Of a DNA stretch of 64,000 bases, positions 47,415 to 56,512 are shown in pieces (the first letter of the stretch is position 1; each line of letters opens with the position of its first letter). The DNA comes from an uncultured Rhodospirillales bacterium (GTDB taxonomy: Bacteria; Pseudomonadota; Alphaproteobacteria; Acetobacterales; Acetobacteraceae), in assembly GCA_903928895.1 (NCBI GenBank), contig CAIYSR010000158.1, forward strand, positions 25,616 through 89,615, in the 5' to 3' direction. The position numbers and the translations under genes were made by a program. A model generated the notes under the pieces. The model was not told the origin of the DNA, ran no database searches, and saw only the letters and a program-made list of their open reading frames with translations.

Positions 47415-48542
47415 TTAGAGATGGGTGGCGCGGTTGATCTGGCTGGCGTGGCTGTCGGCACTGGCGTCAAGAAACAAGTCGGCCGCCGGCGTGGTGGCGC
47501 GACGGGGCTTGAGCCACGTCGTCCACCCCAGGCGGCCCTGCTGACCGAGACGCAGATCAGGCACTTCGTCGGCTTGCAGGATCAGGCTGATATCCCAGAC
47601 GAGTTGATCGCCCGCGTAGTTGCGCACGATCGGAACCAGACGGTGGAAGCTGAGCCCCCCCGGCAAAAGTCGTTCGTAGTTTGCAAGATCAAGCGGCCCG
47701 AACACAAGCCGGAAGCGATGCTGCCGGCTCCACACCTTGCCGCCGAGAACCGCGCTGCGTCCAAGCCCCGCGGTCGCCTCGCCGTCGCCCAGACGGGTAT
47801 AATCCTGCGCCGGCAAACGCAGCCACCCGCCGATGAAGCTCTCGACCCGAACCGGCATGGTGAAGAATTCGGACAGGATCTGCCCGAGACCCTCCGCATT
47901 GCGCGTCTGCAACGCCAGCAGCCCGGCGAAATGCAGCTTGGTCAGATCCGGCATCGAGTCGCGGTTGCGCAAACCGGGCGTCGAAAGCCCGATCAGTGCG
48001 CCGACGTAGTCGCCAAACCGGTCCTGCTCCGGCCGGTCGAAACTCACGGTCGGGCGAACATCAGCCCAGGCGCGGTAGAACAACGAGATCGCGCGATGAT
48101 GGAAGATATCGGCAAACCGCTGGAACGTGGCGTCGTTATGGTTGCGTCGCCGGTCGCGGGCATACTCGGTCAGATGCAGCGGCAGCGGGCCATCGGGCCC
48201 GAACAGACCAAAGAAATGCACCAGCAGGCGATCGGGTCGATCGACATCCCCGGCCTCGAAACTCGACAATGCCGCCGGCGCATGGATCACCGAGGGTTCC
48301 TGCGCCAGGCGCAGCGCATCCTGCTGCGGGCGGATGCTGCGGCCGAAGCGCGGGCTTTCCGGATGGACCGCCTCCAGCATCCGCATGATGGCGTAGAAGC
48401 TGAACCCGTGCGTGTTCTCCTCGAGCCGCTGGCGAACCACCCGCGCCCGGCCGGGCTCCGGCGGCTTGAGGATTTCGGCTTCGCGGACCGGCGGCGCTGC
48501 GGCTTCGTCCAGCGCCAGCGCGTCGGGCTCCGGATCGCTCAT
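47415..48542 (-). CDS. tssG: T6SS baseplate protein TssG
   Basis: This protein has about 375 residues from ATG 48542 (MSDPEPDALAL). It shows the TssG/ImpH signature early (HGFSFYAIMRMLEAVHPESPRFG) and IRPQQDALRLAQEPSVIHAPAAL after it. Internal HDATFQRFADIFHHRAISLFYRAW and C-terminal LGQQGRLGWTTWL also fit. TssG works with TssF, TssE and TssK in the baseplate wedge. An in-frame ATG at 48683 would add 47 Arg/Ser/Cys-rich residues overlapping tssF, so it is rejected. The gap to tssF is 7 bases. Confidence 0.94.
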   Translation of the reverse strand: MSDPEPDALALDEAAAPPVREAEILKPPEPGRARVVRQRLEENTHGFSFYAIMRMLEAVHPESPRFGRSIRPQQDALRLAQEPSVIHAPAALSSFEAGDVDRPDRLLVHFFGLFGPDGPLPLHLTEYARDRRRNHNDATFQRFADIFHHRAISLFYRAWADVRPTVSFDRPEQDRFGDYVGALIGLSTPGLRNRDSMPDLTKLHFAGLLALQTRNAEGLGQILSEFFTMPVRVESFIGGWLRLPAQDYTRLGDGEATAGLGRSAVLGGKVWSRQHRFRLVFGPLDLANYERLLPGGLSFHRLVPIVRNYAGDQLVWDISLILQADEVPDLRLGQQGRLGWTTWLKPRRATTPAADLFLDASADSHASQINRATHL

Positions 48543-48549
48543 CGGCCGA

Positions 48550-50424
48550 TCACAGCGTCGGGCGCAAGCCGAGACGCATCGGCCAGCGCATGATCTCGCC
48601 ACGGTCCGGCGAGCGCAGGACCGTCTCGGTGAAGCCGTTGATCGAGACGTATTTTGCAAAAAAACGATCCAGCACGGCACCAAGCAGCACGCCGCTGGCC
48701 CCCGCGAAGGGCGTCTCGTCGAGCGTGATCGTCACCTGGAGCCCGCGCCCCGCACACACCGGGCCAGCGCCGGGGATGCGCCGAACAATCGGCGTGCTGG
48801 CGACCGACTGCAACGCATCGAGCTGCCGCGCCGCCAATTGGCCGCCCGACGGCGCATACAGCCGCAGCATCTCGCGCAACGCGGCGGCCCCCTGGACATC
48901 GGAATTGTCGGTCAGGCTCAGGTAGTTCAACGCCAGATGCGAGATGAAACGCCAGGCATATTCGCCGTCGCTGCGGCACGGACGCGGCGCCGTCGGGCCG
49001 ACGATGCAGCGGATCGAGGCGACCGGCGCATTCACGACAACGGTGAAATCGGTGTTGCGCTTGCCCACCGGCATGGACAGCGGCAGGTCGCGGTTGGTGC
49101 ACATCAGGTCCAGCCCGAGCTGGCGCAGCGAACCACGGATCGGCGCGTGATCGGCATCCACCAGGGAAACGAAGGCCTCGTGGCCGAGATAGCCCGACCG
49201 CGGTCCCCGCTGCCGGGCGCGCGAGGACAGACGGTGCGGCTGGCGGCGCAGAATATAATAGCTGCGATGCCCCGGATTGCGGCTGAGGTCATTGGCCGCA
49301 TAGAACGGAAAGAACGGCTGCGCCGGTCCGCCATCGACGGAAAAGCCTTCGATCGACTTGACCGAAAACACCTCGTAGTCGAGCGGCCGCATGCGGTCCG
49401 GCACGATCATGTACTCGGTCTCGCGGTCGCTCAGGTTGATGCGGTCGCTGCGCTTGGAAAACAGGTTGATCGCCGGCGTGCAGTTGAGCTGCATGTGCTC
49501 CGGCCCGAACCCCATCAGCCCGGGCTCGCTGCGGTCGAGCATGATGATGATCTCGATGTCGTTGGACGCGCAGCGGATGGCCGATTTCTCGAGATTGCCC
49601 AGATTGAAGAACAGGAACCGCTCCGGCATCGCAAAGTATTCCTGCAACAGCCGGTAGCCGTCGAACGACACCGGCGCGCACGGCAGCAGCGCGTCCTTGG
49701 CCTCGAACCCCGCCGCCTGCAACGACCCTCGCGGCAGCTTATCCTGCCACGGCAGCGGGCGCGTGCCCGGGCGAACGACGATCGCGGTCACATGGGCCGA
49801 CAACTGCTCGTACAGCCGCATCCGCGCCGTCTCGGGTCCGCCGAGATAGAAACTCAGCCGTTCCAGCGCCAGCTTGGAAACCGGGATGTCGCCGAAGCTG
49901 CGCAGGCGCAGACGAATGGCCGCGCGCGTATTGGCCTGGTCGGGCAGCCCCAGCGTCGAGACCGCCGCCGGGGAGGCGATGTATTCCGCCTCCACCACAT
50001 CGATCGGCAGCAGACGCAGCTTGTGCGCGGTGCGGAACTCGCAGTTGGTCTGGTCCTCGGTCCCGAGCAGGCTGCGCAGTTCCAGCCCCGCCGGCAGTTC
50101 CACGCCCACCGGCGTGTCCTTGATGCCGGGATCAGGCGTGAACTTCACGATCGCCATCGACGGCGTCGGCGCGAAATAATGCGGATAGACCATCTGCAGC
50201 AGAGACTGCGTGAAGGTCGGGAACTCGGCTTCCATCTTGAGCTGGATGCGCGCCGTCAGGAACGCGAATCCCTCCAGCAACCGCTCGACATAGGGGTCCG
50301 CGACCTCGGCACTGGCAATATCAAGGCGCGCCGCGACCTTCGGAAATTCGGCGGCGAACTCGGCCCCCATCTCGCGCAGGAAGGTCAGCTCGCTCTCGTA
50401 GTGGCGCATCAGATGGGGGTCCAT
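48550..50424 (-). CDS. tssF: T6SS baseplate protein TssF
   Basis: This 624-residue protein begins MDPHLMRHYESELTFLREMG, the highly conserved TssF/ImpG start, followed by EFAAEFPKVAARLDI and VERLLEGFAFLTARI. A FPTFTQSLLQMVYPHYFAPTP block and a C-terminal FAKYVSINGFTETVLRSPDRG are also typical. TssF forms the core wedge with TssG. Its ATG overlaps the tssE stop by one base, so tssE, tssF and tssG are translated from one mRNA. Confidence 0.96.
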   Translation of the reverse strand: MDPHLMRHYESELTFLREMGAEFAAEFPKVAARLDIASAEVADPYVERLLEGFAFLTARIQLKMEAEFPTFTQSLLQMVYPHYFAPTPSMAIVKFTPDPGIKDTPVGVELPAGLELRSLLGTEDQTNCEFRTAHKLRLLPIDVVEAEYIASPAAVSTLGLPDQANTRAAIRLRLRSFGDIPVSKLALERLSFYLGGPETARMRLYEQLSAHVTAIVVRPGTRPLPWQDKLPRGSLQAAGFEAKDALLPCAPVSFDGYRLLQEYFAMPERFLFFNLGNLEKSAIRCASNDIEIIIMLDRSEPGLMGFGPEHMQLNCTPAINLFSKRSDRINLSDRETEYMIVPDRMRPLDYEVFSVKSIEGFSVDGGPAQPFFPFYAANDLSRNPGHRSYYILRRQPHRLSSRARQRGPRSGYLGHEAFVSLVDADHAPIRGSLRQLGLDLMCTNRDLPLSMPVGKRNTDFTVVVNAPVASIRCIVGPTAPRPCRSDGEYAWRFISHLALNYLSLTDNSDVQGAAALREMLRLYAPSGGQLAARQLDALQSVASTPIVRRIPGAGPVCAGRGLQVTITLDETPFAGASGVLLGAVLDRFFAKYVSINGFTETVLRSPDRGEIMRWPMRLGLRPTL

Positions 50425-50930
50425 CAGCGCGCCCCCTTCACTTCATTCACCACCGCAAGCCGGGTCTCGACCTCGATCGCGGTCTCCAGATAGAGCGGTA
50501 CCGGCACCGGTTGGGCCCAAAGCTCGCCCTCGATTTCGAAGACCAGCGAAGGGTTGGCATCATCCGTCATCGCCCGTGTACGTACCCGCAACGTCTCCGA
50601 GCGGATACGCGGCTCGTACGCCTCAATCGCCTCGGCCAACTGGCGTTCCAGTGCCTCGAGCCGGGCACCGGACTCGATCATACCGGCAAAACCCGGGATC
50701 CCGTAATTCAGGGTGGACTTCTCGGCCAGCGGAAATTCGCTCAGGTCATCCACCGCCGTCAGATTGGTGGTGTTCAACAACCAGCCCAGATCGCGCAGCA
50801 CCGCTTGCCGCAGCTGCTGCAAGGACAGCGTCTGCTGGTCGAAATTCTCGCGCTTCTGCGTCGGCGTATGATCCGTCAAACGATCGAGCAGAGACGGCTG
50901 GAGCCGTTCACGGCCCTTCAAGCCCGACAT
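50424..50930 (-). CDS. tssE: T6SS baseplate gp25-like protein TssE
   Basis: This 168-residue protein contains the characteristic RLQPSLLDRLTDHTP motif, a LRQAVLRDLGWLLNTTNL segment and a YGIPGFAGM block of gp25-like lysozyme-related baseplate proteins, without catalytic lysozyme activity in T6SS. Its end overlaps tssF. The gap to tagJ upstream is 3 bases. Length is usual. Confidence 0.95.
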   Translation of the reverse strand: MSGLKGRERLQPSLLDRLTDHTPTQKRENFDQQTLSLQQLRQAVLRDLGWLLNTTNLTAVDDLSEFPLAEKSTLNYGIPGFAGMIESGARLEALERQLAEAIEAYEPRIRSETLRVRTRAMTDDANPSLVFEIEGELWAQPVPVPLYLETAIEVETRLAVVNEVKGAR

Positions 50931-50933
50931 GCA

Positions 50934-51743
50934 TTATTCCGGAGCGGCTTCGGCGGGGGCCGAAATGGTCAGTTTCCGCACATCCATGAGGGCCGTCTCG
51001 CCGCTGTCGGTCACGAACATCCGCTGCCCGACGGGCACGGACCAATCGTCGTCCGCATCGTTCCAGTCCGTCCGGCGCGACAGCGCAATCGCCCCGTCCT
51101 CCGCCGCACTGGAGCCGGGATACCGGGTCGGGATGAAGCCAATCGCGGTGCCGCCATTGCTCCAGGTGAAATTCGCCGGCATCCAGACCTGATCGCGCAG
51201 ATCAACCGGCGCCTCGCAGGTGACCGACGACAGCCGGGCAAACGGCACCCACATGTAGTTGCCGTTGACAAATACTTCCAAAACCGGGCCCAGCCGCGGA
51301 TCGGCATCCGCGATCCAGCCGAACTCCGTATCGTTGATCCGCCCCGGGGTCTCGGGAGCGGCATCGAACGCCGCATCGCGAAGCCGCGCGGCCTCCTCGC
51401 CATGCCCCGCGGCCAGTTTCCGTGTCGCTTCCATCAGCAGCGGCACCCATTCGCCGGGATCGCCCAGCACCGTGGGCGAACGCTCGCCGCGAAAGACCTT
51501 CTCGCGCAGGATCTCGCAACGAATAGCGGACTGATAGGCCTGCGACATCGGCAACGCCAGCGGGTCGAGCTCGGACGCAGTGGTCAACTGCGTCAAGGCC
51601 CGATCCCACTCGCCGGTGACACAGAACATCTGGAACAGGAAAGTGCGAAGGCGTGCATCGCGCGGCGCCTTGCGTACCTCCTGCTTCAGAAGCTCCAACG
51701 CACCCCGGAGATCGCCGGAGCGAAGTGTTTCTCGAGCGTCCAC
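50934..51743 (-). CDS. tagJ: T6SS accessory protein TagJ (ImpE)
   Basis: About 269 residues are encoded from GTG 51743 (VDARETLRSGDLRGAL). The N-terminal helices (LKQEVRKAPRDARLRTFLFQMFCVTGEWDRAL) form TPR-like repeats; the C-terminal half (EFGWIADADPRLGPVLEVFVNGNYMWVPF) is the SciE/ImpE domain. TagJ binds the N-terminal helix of TssB and helps ClpV-driven sheath disassembly in some T6SS classes. An ATG at 51821 lies inside hcp and is less likely. The GTG lies 20 bases after the hcp stop. Confidence 0.92.
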   Translation of the reverse strand: MDARETLRSGDLRGALELLKQEVRKAPRDARLRTFLFQMFCVTGEWDRALTQLTTASELDPLALPMSQAYQSAIRCEILREKVFRGERSPTVLGDPGEWVPLLMEATRKLAAGHGEEAARLRDAAFDAAPETPGRINDTEFGWIADADPRLGPVLEVFVNGNYMWVPFARLSSVTCEAPVDLRDQVWMPANFTWSNGGTAIGFIPTRYPGSSAAEDGAIALSRRTDWNDADDDWSVPVGQRMFVTDSGETALMDVRKLTISAPAEAAPE

Positions 51744-51762
51744 GGGGTGCGTCTCTTGGTTC

Positions 51763-52362
51763 TTACTTGATTTCGTTAGAAATCTTATCGTCAGACGTAT
51801 TGCGAACACGGTTCCAGCCACGGGTGGTGGCGGTGTCGAACGAGCCGTCCGGCTTCTGCACCGCGTACTGGATCGTCAGGCCACCGTATTCGAACGTCAC
51901 CGTCTCCTTGGGCGACTCGTCGTCATGCGCCCAGCTCATCGTCTTGACGGCGACCAGCTTGAACGTGAAGGCGAGGAAGAACATGCCCGACGAACCCGTG
52001 CCGGCGCTCTTGCGCATGCCGAGACCGACCTGCTTGTACGGCTTGCCCGCGCAGGACGCCTGGTAGAAGAACGTCGACGCGTTGTCGATCTTGCGGGTGA
52101 TCGAGAACGGGTTGAACGTGATCTTGCCGGCGCCGGCGCCCGAGCTCTGGCTGCCGATGTTCAGCACCTGCTCGATGTCGAAGCTGTAGTCTTCAACTTC
52201 GCAGACACCCTTGGTGTAGGTCGTCTTTTCGTTCGCGGCCGCAAGGAACGGCGCCGCGATGTCCGACGGCTCGCCGGTCTGGCCCGTGAGCGTGACCTGC
52301 GATTCGAACTGCAAGAACTTATCGTCGTAGCCCTTGAAGTACATATAGGAGTCAATAGCCAT
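51763..52362 (-). CDS. tssD: T6SS tube protein Hcp, main copy
   Basis: This 199-residue protein has Hcp architecture: DSYMYFKGYDDKFLQFESQV, VEDYSFDIEQVLNIGSQSSG, FNPFSITRKIDNASTFFYQA, FFLAFTFKLVAVKTMSWAHDD and a TVTFEYGGLTIQYAVQ strand. It is slightly longer than classical Hcp and ends with a polar NRVRNTSDDKISNEIK tail. It lies between tssC and tagJ in the core operon and is the most likely structural tube subunit; the copies at 7433 and 8139 are divergent. Confidence 0.93.
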   Translation of the reverse strand: MAIDSYMYFKGYDDKFLQFESQVTLTGQTGEPSDIAAPFLAAANEKTTYTKGVCEVEDYSFDIEQVLNIGSQSSGAGAGKITFNPFSITRKIDNASTFFYQASCAGKPYKQVGLGMRKSAGTGSSGMFFLAFTFKLVAVKTMSWAHDDESPKETVTFEYGGLTIQYAVQKPDGSFDTATTRGWNRVRNTSDDKISNEIK

Positions 52363-52413
52363 GGGAAGGTCTCCTTCGTTTGGGGATTAGGTGGTTACAA
52401 CCAAGGCTCGGAA

Positions 52414-53892
52414 CTACTTCGGCATCCGCGACACGAGACGCAGCGAAACACTCAGGCCTTCGAGCTGATAGTGCGGCTTGAGGAAGAACTTGGAGCTGTA
52501 ATAGCCCGGGTTTTCCTCATTCTCCTCGACGATCACCATGCCTTCAGCCAGCGGATGCTCGGCCTTGTACTCGATCGAGCTGGTGTCGGGGCTGGAGTCG
52601 ACATAGAGGTTCAGCCAAGCCTGCAACCAGGCTTGGAGCTGGCTTTTGGTCATCGCCGAACCCACCTTGTCGCGCACCATGCACTTCAGGTAGTGGGCAA
52701 AGCGGCAGCTCGCGAACAGATACGGCAGGCGCGCCGCAAGGTTGGCGTTCGCCGTCGCGGCCGGATCGTCATAGGCCTGCGGCTGCTGCAACGACTGCGC
52801 GCCGATGAAGGCGGCGAAGTCGGAGTTCTTCTTGAAGATCAGCGGCATGAAGCCGCTCTTGGCCAACTCCGCCTCGCGCCGGTCGGCAATCGCGATTTCG
52901 GTCGGGCACTTCATCGCCACGCCGCCGTCCTCGTCCGGGAACGTATGGGCCGGCAGACCCTCGACCGCGCCGCCGCTCTCGATGCCGCGGATGTTCGAGC
53001 ACCAGCCATAGAGCTTGAACGCGCGGGTGATGTTGGTGGCCATCGCGTAGGCCGAGTTCGCCCAGGTATAGTGCTCCGAGGCGCCGCCGGCGGTGTCTTC
53101 CTCGAACGCGAATTCCTCGACCGGCTCGGTCGCCGCGCCATAGGGCAGTCGCGCCAGAAAGCGCGGCATGGTCAGGCCGATGTAGCGGGCATCGTCGCTC
53201 TCGCGCAGCGAGCGCCAGGCGGCGTATTCAGGGGTCTGGAAAATCTTGGTCAGGTCGCGCGGATTGGCCAGCTCGTTCCAGCTTTCCATCTGCAACACCG
53301 TCGGCGCCGCCGCGGTGATGAAGGGGGCATGCGCCGCCGCCGCGATCTGGGCGATATCGGCCAGCAGCTGCACATCCTGCGGGCTGTGGTCGAAGTAGAA
53401 GTCGCCCACCAGCGTGCCGAACGGCTCGCCGCCGAACTGGCCGAACTCTTCTTCGTAGATCCGCTTGAACACCGGGCTCTGGTCCCAGGCGGTGCCGCGG
53501 AACTTCTTGAGCGTGCGGCCCAGCTCCTTCTTGGAGATGTTGTAGACCTTGATCTTCAGCGTCTCGTCCGTCTCGGTGTTGTTGACGAGATGATGCAGAC
53601 CGCGCCAGGCGCTCTCGAGCTGCTGGAAGTCCTCATGGTGCATGATCAGGTTGATCTGCGAGGTCAGCGTCGCGTCGATCGCCTTGATCATCGCCGCGAT
53701 CGAGCCGAGCGCATCGTCCGAGATCAACGCGGTATCGGCCAGCGCCTGCTGCGCCAACGTCTTGACCGCAACCTCGACCGCCGACTTCGCGGTGTCGCTC
53801 TTGGGCTTGAATTCACGCGTCAGCAGGGACTCGAACTCGCTGAGATCAGCGGTCGTCGTGCCCGCTTCGTGATTGAGCTGCGTTGCGGACAT
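52414..53892 (-). CDS. tssC: T6SS contractile sheath large subunit TssC, core copy
   Basis: This 492-residue TssC/VipB includes TSQINLIMHHEDFQQLESAW, KKFRGTAWDQSPVFKRIYEEE, FGQFGGEPFGTLVGDFYFDH, PRFLARLPYGAATEPVEEF and the C-terminal FLKPHYQLEGLSVSLRLVSR. It pairs with the TssB encoded immediately upstream (3-base gap) to form the sheath around the Hcp tube. A second TssC lies at 9017-10477. Confidence 0.97.
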   Translation of the reverse strand: MSATQLNHEAGTTTADLSEFESLLTREFKPKSDTAKSAVEVAVKTLAQQALADTALISDDALGSIAAMIKAIDATLTSQINLIMHHEDFQQLESAWRGLHHLVNNTETDETLKIKVYNISKKELGRTLKKFRGTAWDQSPVFKRIYEEEFGQFGGEPFGTLVGDFYFDHSPQDVQLLADIAQIAAAAHAPFITAAAPTVLQMESWNELANPRDLTKIFQTPEYAAWRSLRESDDARYIGLTMPRFLARLPYGAATEPVEEFAFEEDTAGGASEHYTWANSAYAMATNITRAFKLYGWCSNIRGIESGGAVEGLPAHTFPDEDGGVAMKCPTEIAIADRREAELAKSGFMPLIFKKNSDFAAFIGAQSLQQPQAYDDPAATANANLAARLPYLFASCRFAHYLKCMVRDKVGSAMTKSQLQAWLQAWLNLYVDSSPDTSSIEYKAEHPLAEGMVIVEENEENPGYYSSKFFLKPHYQLEGLSVSLRLVSRMPK

Positions 53893-53895
53893 CGA

Positions 53896-54402
53896 TTATT
53901 CCCCCTTCCCGTCGGCCGGCTGCGCGGCAAGCGACTGCAACAGCGCCGGATCCTTCAGCACCTTGTTGATGAGCTCCTCGGCGCCCGACTTGCCGTCCAT
54001 ATAGGTCAGCAGGTTGGAAAGCTGCGTGCGCGCCTCGAGCAGCTTGGCCAGACTGTCGACCTTCTTGGCCACCGCGGCGGGCGAAAAATCGTCCATGCTC
54101 TCGAACGTGATGTCCACCGCGACATTGCCCTCGCCGGTCATGGTGTTCGGCACCATGAACGCCACCCGCGGCTTCATCGCCTTCATCCGACTGTCGAAGT
54201 TATCGACATCGATCTCCAGCATCTTGCGATCCGCAACGGCCGGAAGCGGATCCGCGGGCTTGCCCGAAAGATCGGCCATCACACCGACCACGAAGGGCAG
54301 CTGCATCTTCTTCTCGGAACCATACGTCTCGACATCGTACTCAATCTGCACCCGTGGTGCCCGATTGCGTGCGATAAACTTTTGACTGCTCGACTTTGCC
54401 AC
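53896..54402 (-). CDS. tssB: T6SS contractile sheath small subunit TssB
   Basis: This 168-residue TssB/VipA begins with SSSQKFIARNRAPRVQIEYD and continues with MQLPFVVGVMADLSG, KMLEIDVDNFDSRM and DITFESMDDFSPAAV. It is the partner of TssC in the sheath, and in other T6SS its N-terminal helix binds ClpV and TagJ. It is the first gene of the run tssB-tssC-hcp-tagJ-tssE-F-G-H. A CRP-type palindrome lies 59 bases upstream of its ATG. Confidence 0.97.
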   Translation of the reverse strand: MAKSSSQKFIARNRAPRVQIEYDVETYGSEKKMQLPFVVGVMADLSGKPADPLPAVADRKMLEIDVDNFDSRMKAMKPRVAFMVPNTMTGEGNVAVDITFESMDDFSPAAVAKKVDSLAKLLEARTQLSNLLTYMDGKSGAEELINKVLKDPALLQSLAAQPADGKGE

Positions 54403-54433
54403 GACCTAGCGTCCTTCCCTCTCGTTGCAACCG

Positions 54434-54476
54434 ATATCCCATACGCACGTTGTAGACATCTGTGAAGTAGATCACA
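54434..54476 (-). promoter_or_regulatory. CRP/FNR-type palindrome and candidate class II promoter of tssB
   Basis: TGTGA-AGTAGA-TCACA at 54461-54476 carries both consensus CRP half-sites with the standard 6-base spacer. It lies in the 149-base gap between tssA and tssB. On the minus strand GGATAT (54439-54434) lies where a -10 box would be if the palindrome centred near -41.5, a class II activator position. The motif match is direct; activation by a CRP-family protein is inferred. Confidence 0.6.
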
Positions 54477-54551
54477 TTTGCCGGCGTCTGTCTCGCCTCA
54501 CGGCAAGTTCATCGGCCGTGCATGGCGACTTGCATTCCAAGATATGCGGCT

Positions 54552-55640
54552 CTAGCCGCCATCCGCGGGCGGACCCGCAACGATCTGCGCCTGATTCAGC
54601 CCGTCCGGCGCAAGGTCGCGCAGGATGTCCATGAAATCCATCGTCGACAGCCGCCGCGCCCGATCGATCAGCATCGGCAACGGACTGGACGGTTCATAGG
54701 ACCGGAAATACGACGATGCCAGCTCCAGCAGATACAGCGCGTCGTCCCGCGTGGTCACCGAGGAGACCGAGCGGATGTTGAACCCGCCGCGCCCGCCGCT
54801 GCGCCGACCGGACGACGCCACCGCGACATCGCCGCCATCGTCCTCCTGGTCGCCCTCCCCGCCACCACCGGCCACCGCGGCCTCCTCCTCCGGCGCGTCG
54901 GCCGCCGGTTCGAAGGCCTTCAGTTCCTTCTGGATGTCGAGCAGCATCTTGCGCAGGTTGGTGAAATCCGGCGCATTGCCCGAGCCGGCATGGGCGTCGA
55001 ACACGTTCGGCAACTTGCCGATCTCGACCACCGCGAGGCTCACGCTGTCGCGCACCAGTTGCAGGCGCTCTGGGTTGGTGCGGCTGAAGGCGCCACGGAT
55101 CAGCGCCTCGCTCGGCTTCTCCTTGCCCTCTTCCGGCTCCAGCGTGCCGCGGAACACCGCGATATCGCGGAACCTGATCGGCCCGGTCTGCGGGCTGGTG
55201 GCCAGCGGCAGATCGCGCATCGGGCGCAGCACATTGGCCGGATCCTGCAGGCGGAACAGCGCGTTGGCGCGCAAGGTCGGGTCGTTGTCGTCCTCGGGGT
55301 CGAGCTGCGGATGCACATGATCCCAACGCTCCTCGATCTGCAACCGGATCTGCGCCAGCACCTCGGCGAACGCCGGAATGCCGTAAAGGTTCAGCCGCGC
55401 GATCGCCAGATGCGTCATCACCCTCAGGTCGCGGGTGCGGCCCTGCAGCGCCGCGGCGAGGCTTTCGGCCTGCTTCCAGTCGGCCGGTTCGGCCGGGATG
55501 ATGGTGTCGCCGTACTGCTGTTCCGGCTTGCCACGCGAGGCCCGTTCGAGGGCGCCGAAATCGGGATCAAGCTCCAGGTTCTCGCCCGCCGGCGATCCAT
55601 CGGAGATGTCAGGGAGCAGGGAAATCGCATCCAACGCCAT
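54552..55640 (-). CDS. tssA: T6SS protein TssA (ImpA family)
   Basis: This 362-residue protein starts ALDAISLLPDISDGSPAGEN, the ImpA N-terminal domain signature, followed by LDPDFGALERASRG, a WKQAESLAAALQGRTRDLRV block and HPQLDPEDDNDPTLRANAL. A low-complexity acidic/Gly-rich segment (about 255-285) separates a C-terminal helical domain (DALYLLELASSYFRSYEPSSP). TssA primes and caps sheath polymerisation. It is on the same strand as tssB but separated by 149 bases with a regulatory site, so expression may be separate. It diverges from the DUF4337 gene. Confidence 0.95.
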   Translation of the reverse strand: MALDAISLLPDISDGSPAGENLELDPDFGALERASRGKPEQQYGDTIIPAEPADWKQAESLAAALQGRTRDLRVMTHLAIARLNLYGIPAFAEVLAQIRLQIEERWDHVHPQLDPEDDNDPTLRANALFRLQDPANVLRPMRDLPLATSPQTGPIRFRDIAVFRGTLEPEEGKEKPSEALIRGAFSRTNPERLQLVRDSVSLAVVEIGKLPNVFDAHAGSGNAPDFTNLRKMLLDIQKELKAFEPAADAPEEEAAVAGGGGEGDQEDDGGDVAVASSGRRSGGRGGFNIRSVSSVTTRDDALYLLELASSYFRSYEPSSPLPMLIDRARRLSTMDFMDILRDLAPDGLNQAQIVAGPPADGG

Positions 55641-55894
55641 GTCAGGCCCCCGGATCGTTGCACCGGCCGCGGCGGCGGCCGCACCGTCGTCTGTCCTATG
55701 GTGCCAGGACGGTCCGGCACCTGTCCAGCTTCATGGCGGATAGACCGTTGCCGGGGAAGGGGGAATCTAGGCCGATAACGAAATTGTACATCCAGCCGGC
55801 CGCCGCCGCTTTCAGATCGCTCCGGCACGCAATTGTCCGTTGCATCCTGAGCCCGCGCCCCGGTAGGAAAGAGCACCGCGGGCGGAGGGCCACC

Positions 55895-56506
55895 ATGTTG
55901 AAGAATCTCGAACATCACGAGCATGCCGAGCACATGACACACGGCCATGGCGACGACCATGGCCGCGCCGACAAGGCCGAACATAACAACCAGATGGCCG
56001 CCCTCCTGGTCGCGGTGCTCGCCGCCGGCCTCGCCATCACCGAGCAGGCCGCGCGCCATGCCGAGATCAGGGTGCAGCAGAACGCCATCTTCGCCACCGA
56101 CGCCTGGGCCCAATACCAGGCAAAGTCGACCCGCGGCACCTTCTCCAAGGATATGTCCGACCTCATTCTCACCCTCGGCGCCGCCGAGCCGGCCGTGCTC
56201 GAACGGCGCGCCAAGCTGATCGAAAGCCTCAAGCGCGACCAGGATCGCTACGAAAAAGACCCCAAGGACGGCAAGGGCGCGATCGCCAAGCGGGCCGAGG
56301 CCTTCGAGCATGAGCGCGACCACTCGCTCGAACAGACCCACGCCTATCACAACGGCGCCGCGGCGATGGAGCTCGGCATCGTCCTGTCCACCGCCTCGGC
56401 CATCATCAAGTCCAAGATGCTCGTGCGCATCGCCCTCGGCCTGGGCATCTTCGGCCTGATCATCGCGATCCTGGGGTATGTCGAGCCCGAATACGCGACC
56501 TTCTGA
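55895..56506 (+). CDS. DUF4337-family membrane protein with His-rich N-terminus
   Basis: From ATG 55895 (GCGGAGGG at 55882-55889) this is a 203-residue protein. A His-rich leader (eight His in the first 30 residues) precedes a membrane segment (MAALLVAVLAAGLAI). A long helical region includes IRVQQNAIFATDAWAQYQAKSTR, typical of DUF4337. A second membrane helix (RIALGLGIFGLIIAILGYV) is near the C-terminus. Function is unknown. The His-rich leader might bind metal. It lies between tssA and tagF on the opposite strand, so it may merely be located within the T6SS locus. The 254-base upstream gap carries the divergent promoters, but I see no clear boxes. Confidence 0.87.
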   Translation: MLKNLEHHEHAEHMTHGHGDDHGRADKAEHNNQMAALLVAVLAAGLAITEQAARHAEIRVQQNAIFATDAWAQYQAKSTRGTFSKDMSDLILTLGAAEPAVLERRAKLIESLKRDQDRYEKDPKDGKGAIAKRAEAFEHERDHSLEQTHAYHNGAAAMELGIVLSTASAIIKSKMLVRIALGLGIFGLIIAILGYVEPEYATF

Positions 56507-56512
56507 GGAGCG

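Noticed and set aside
44787..48593. 1268-codon plus-strand frame opposite clpV and tssG
   Set aside because: It spans two well-supported minus-strand genes and has His/Arg/Asp-rich low-complexity composition without any motif.
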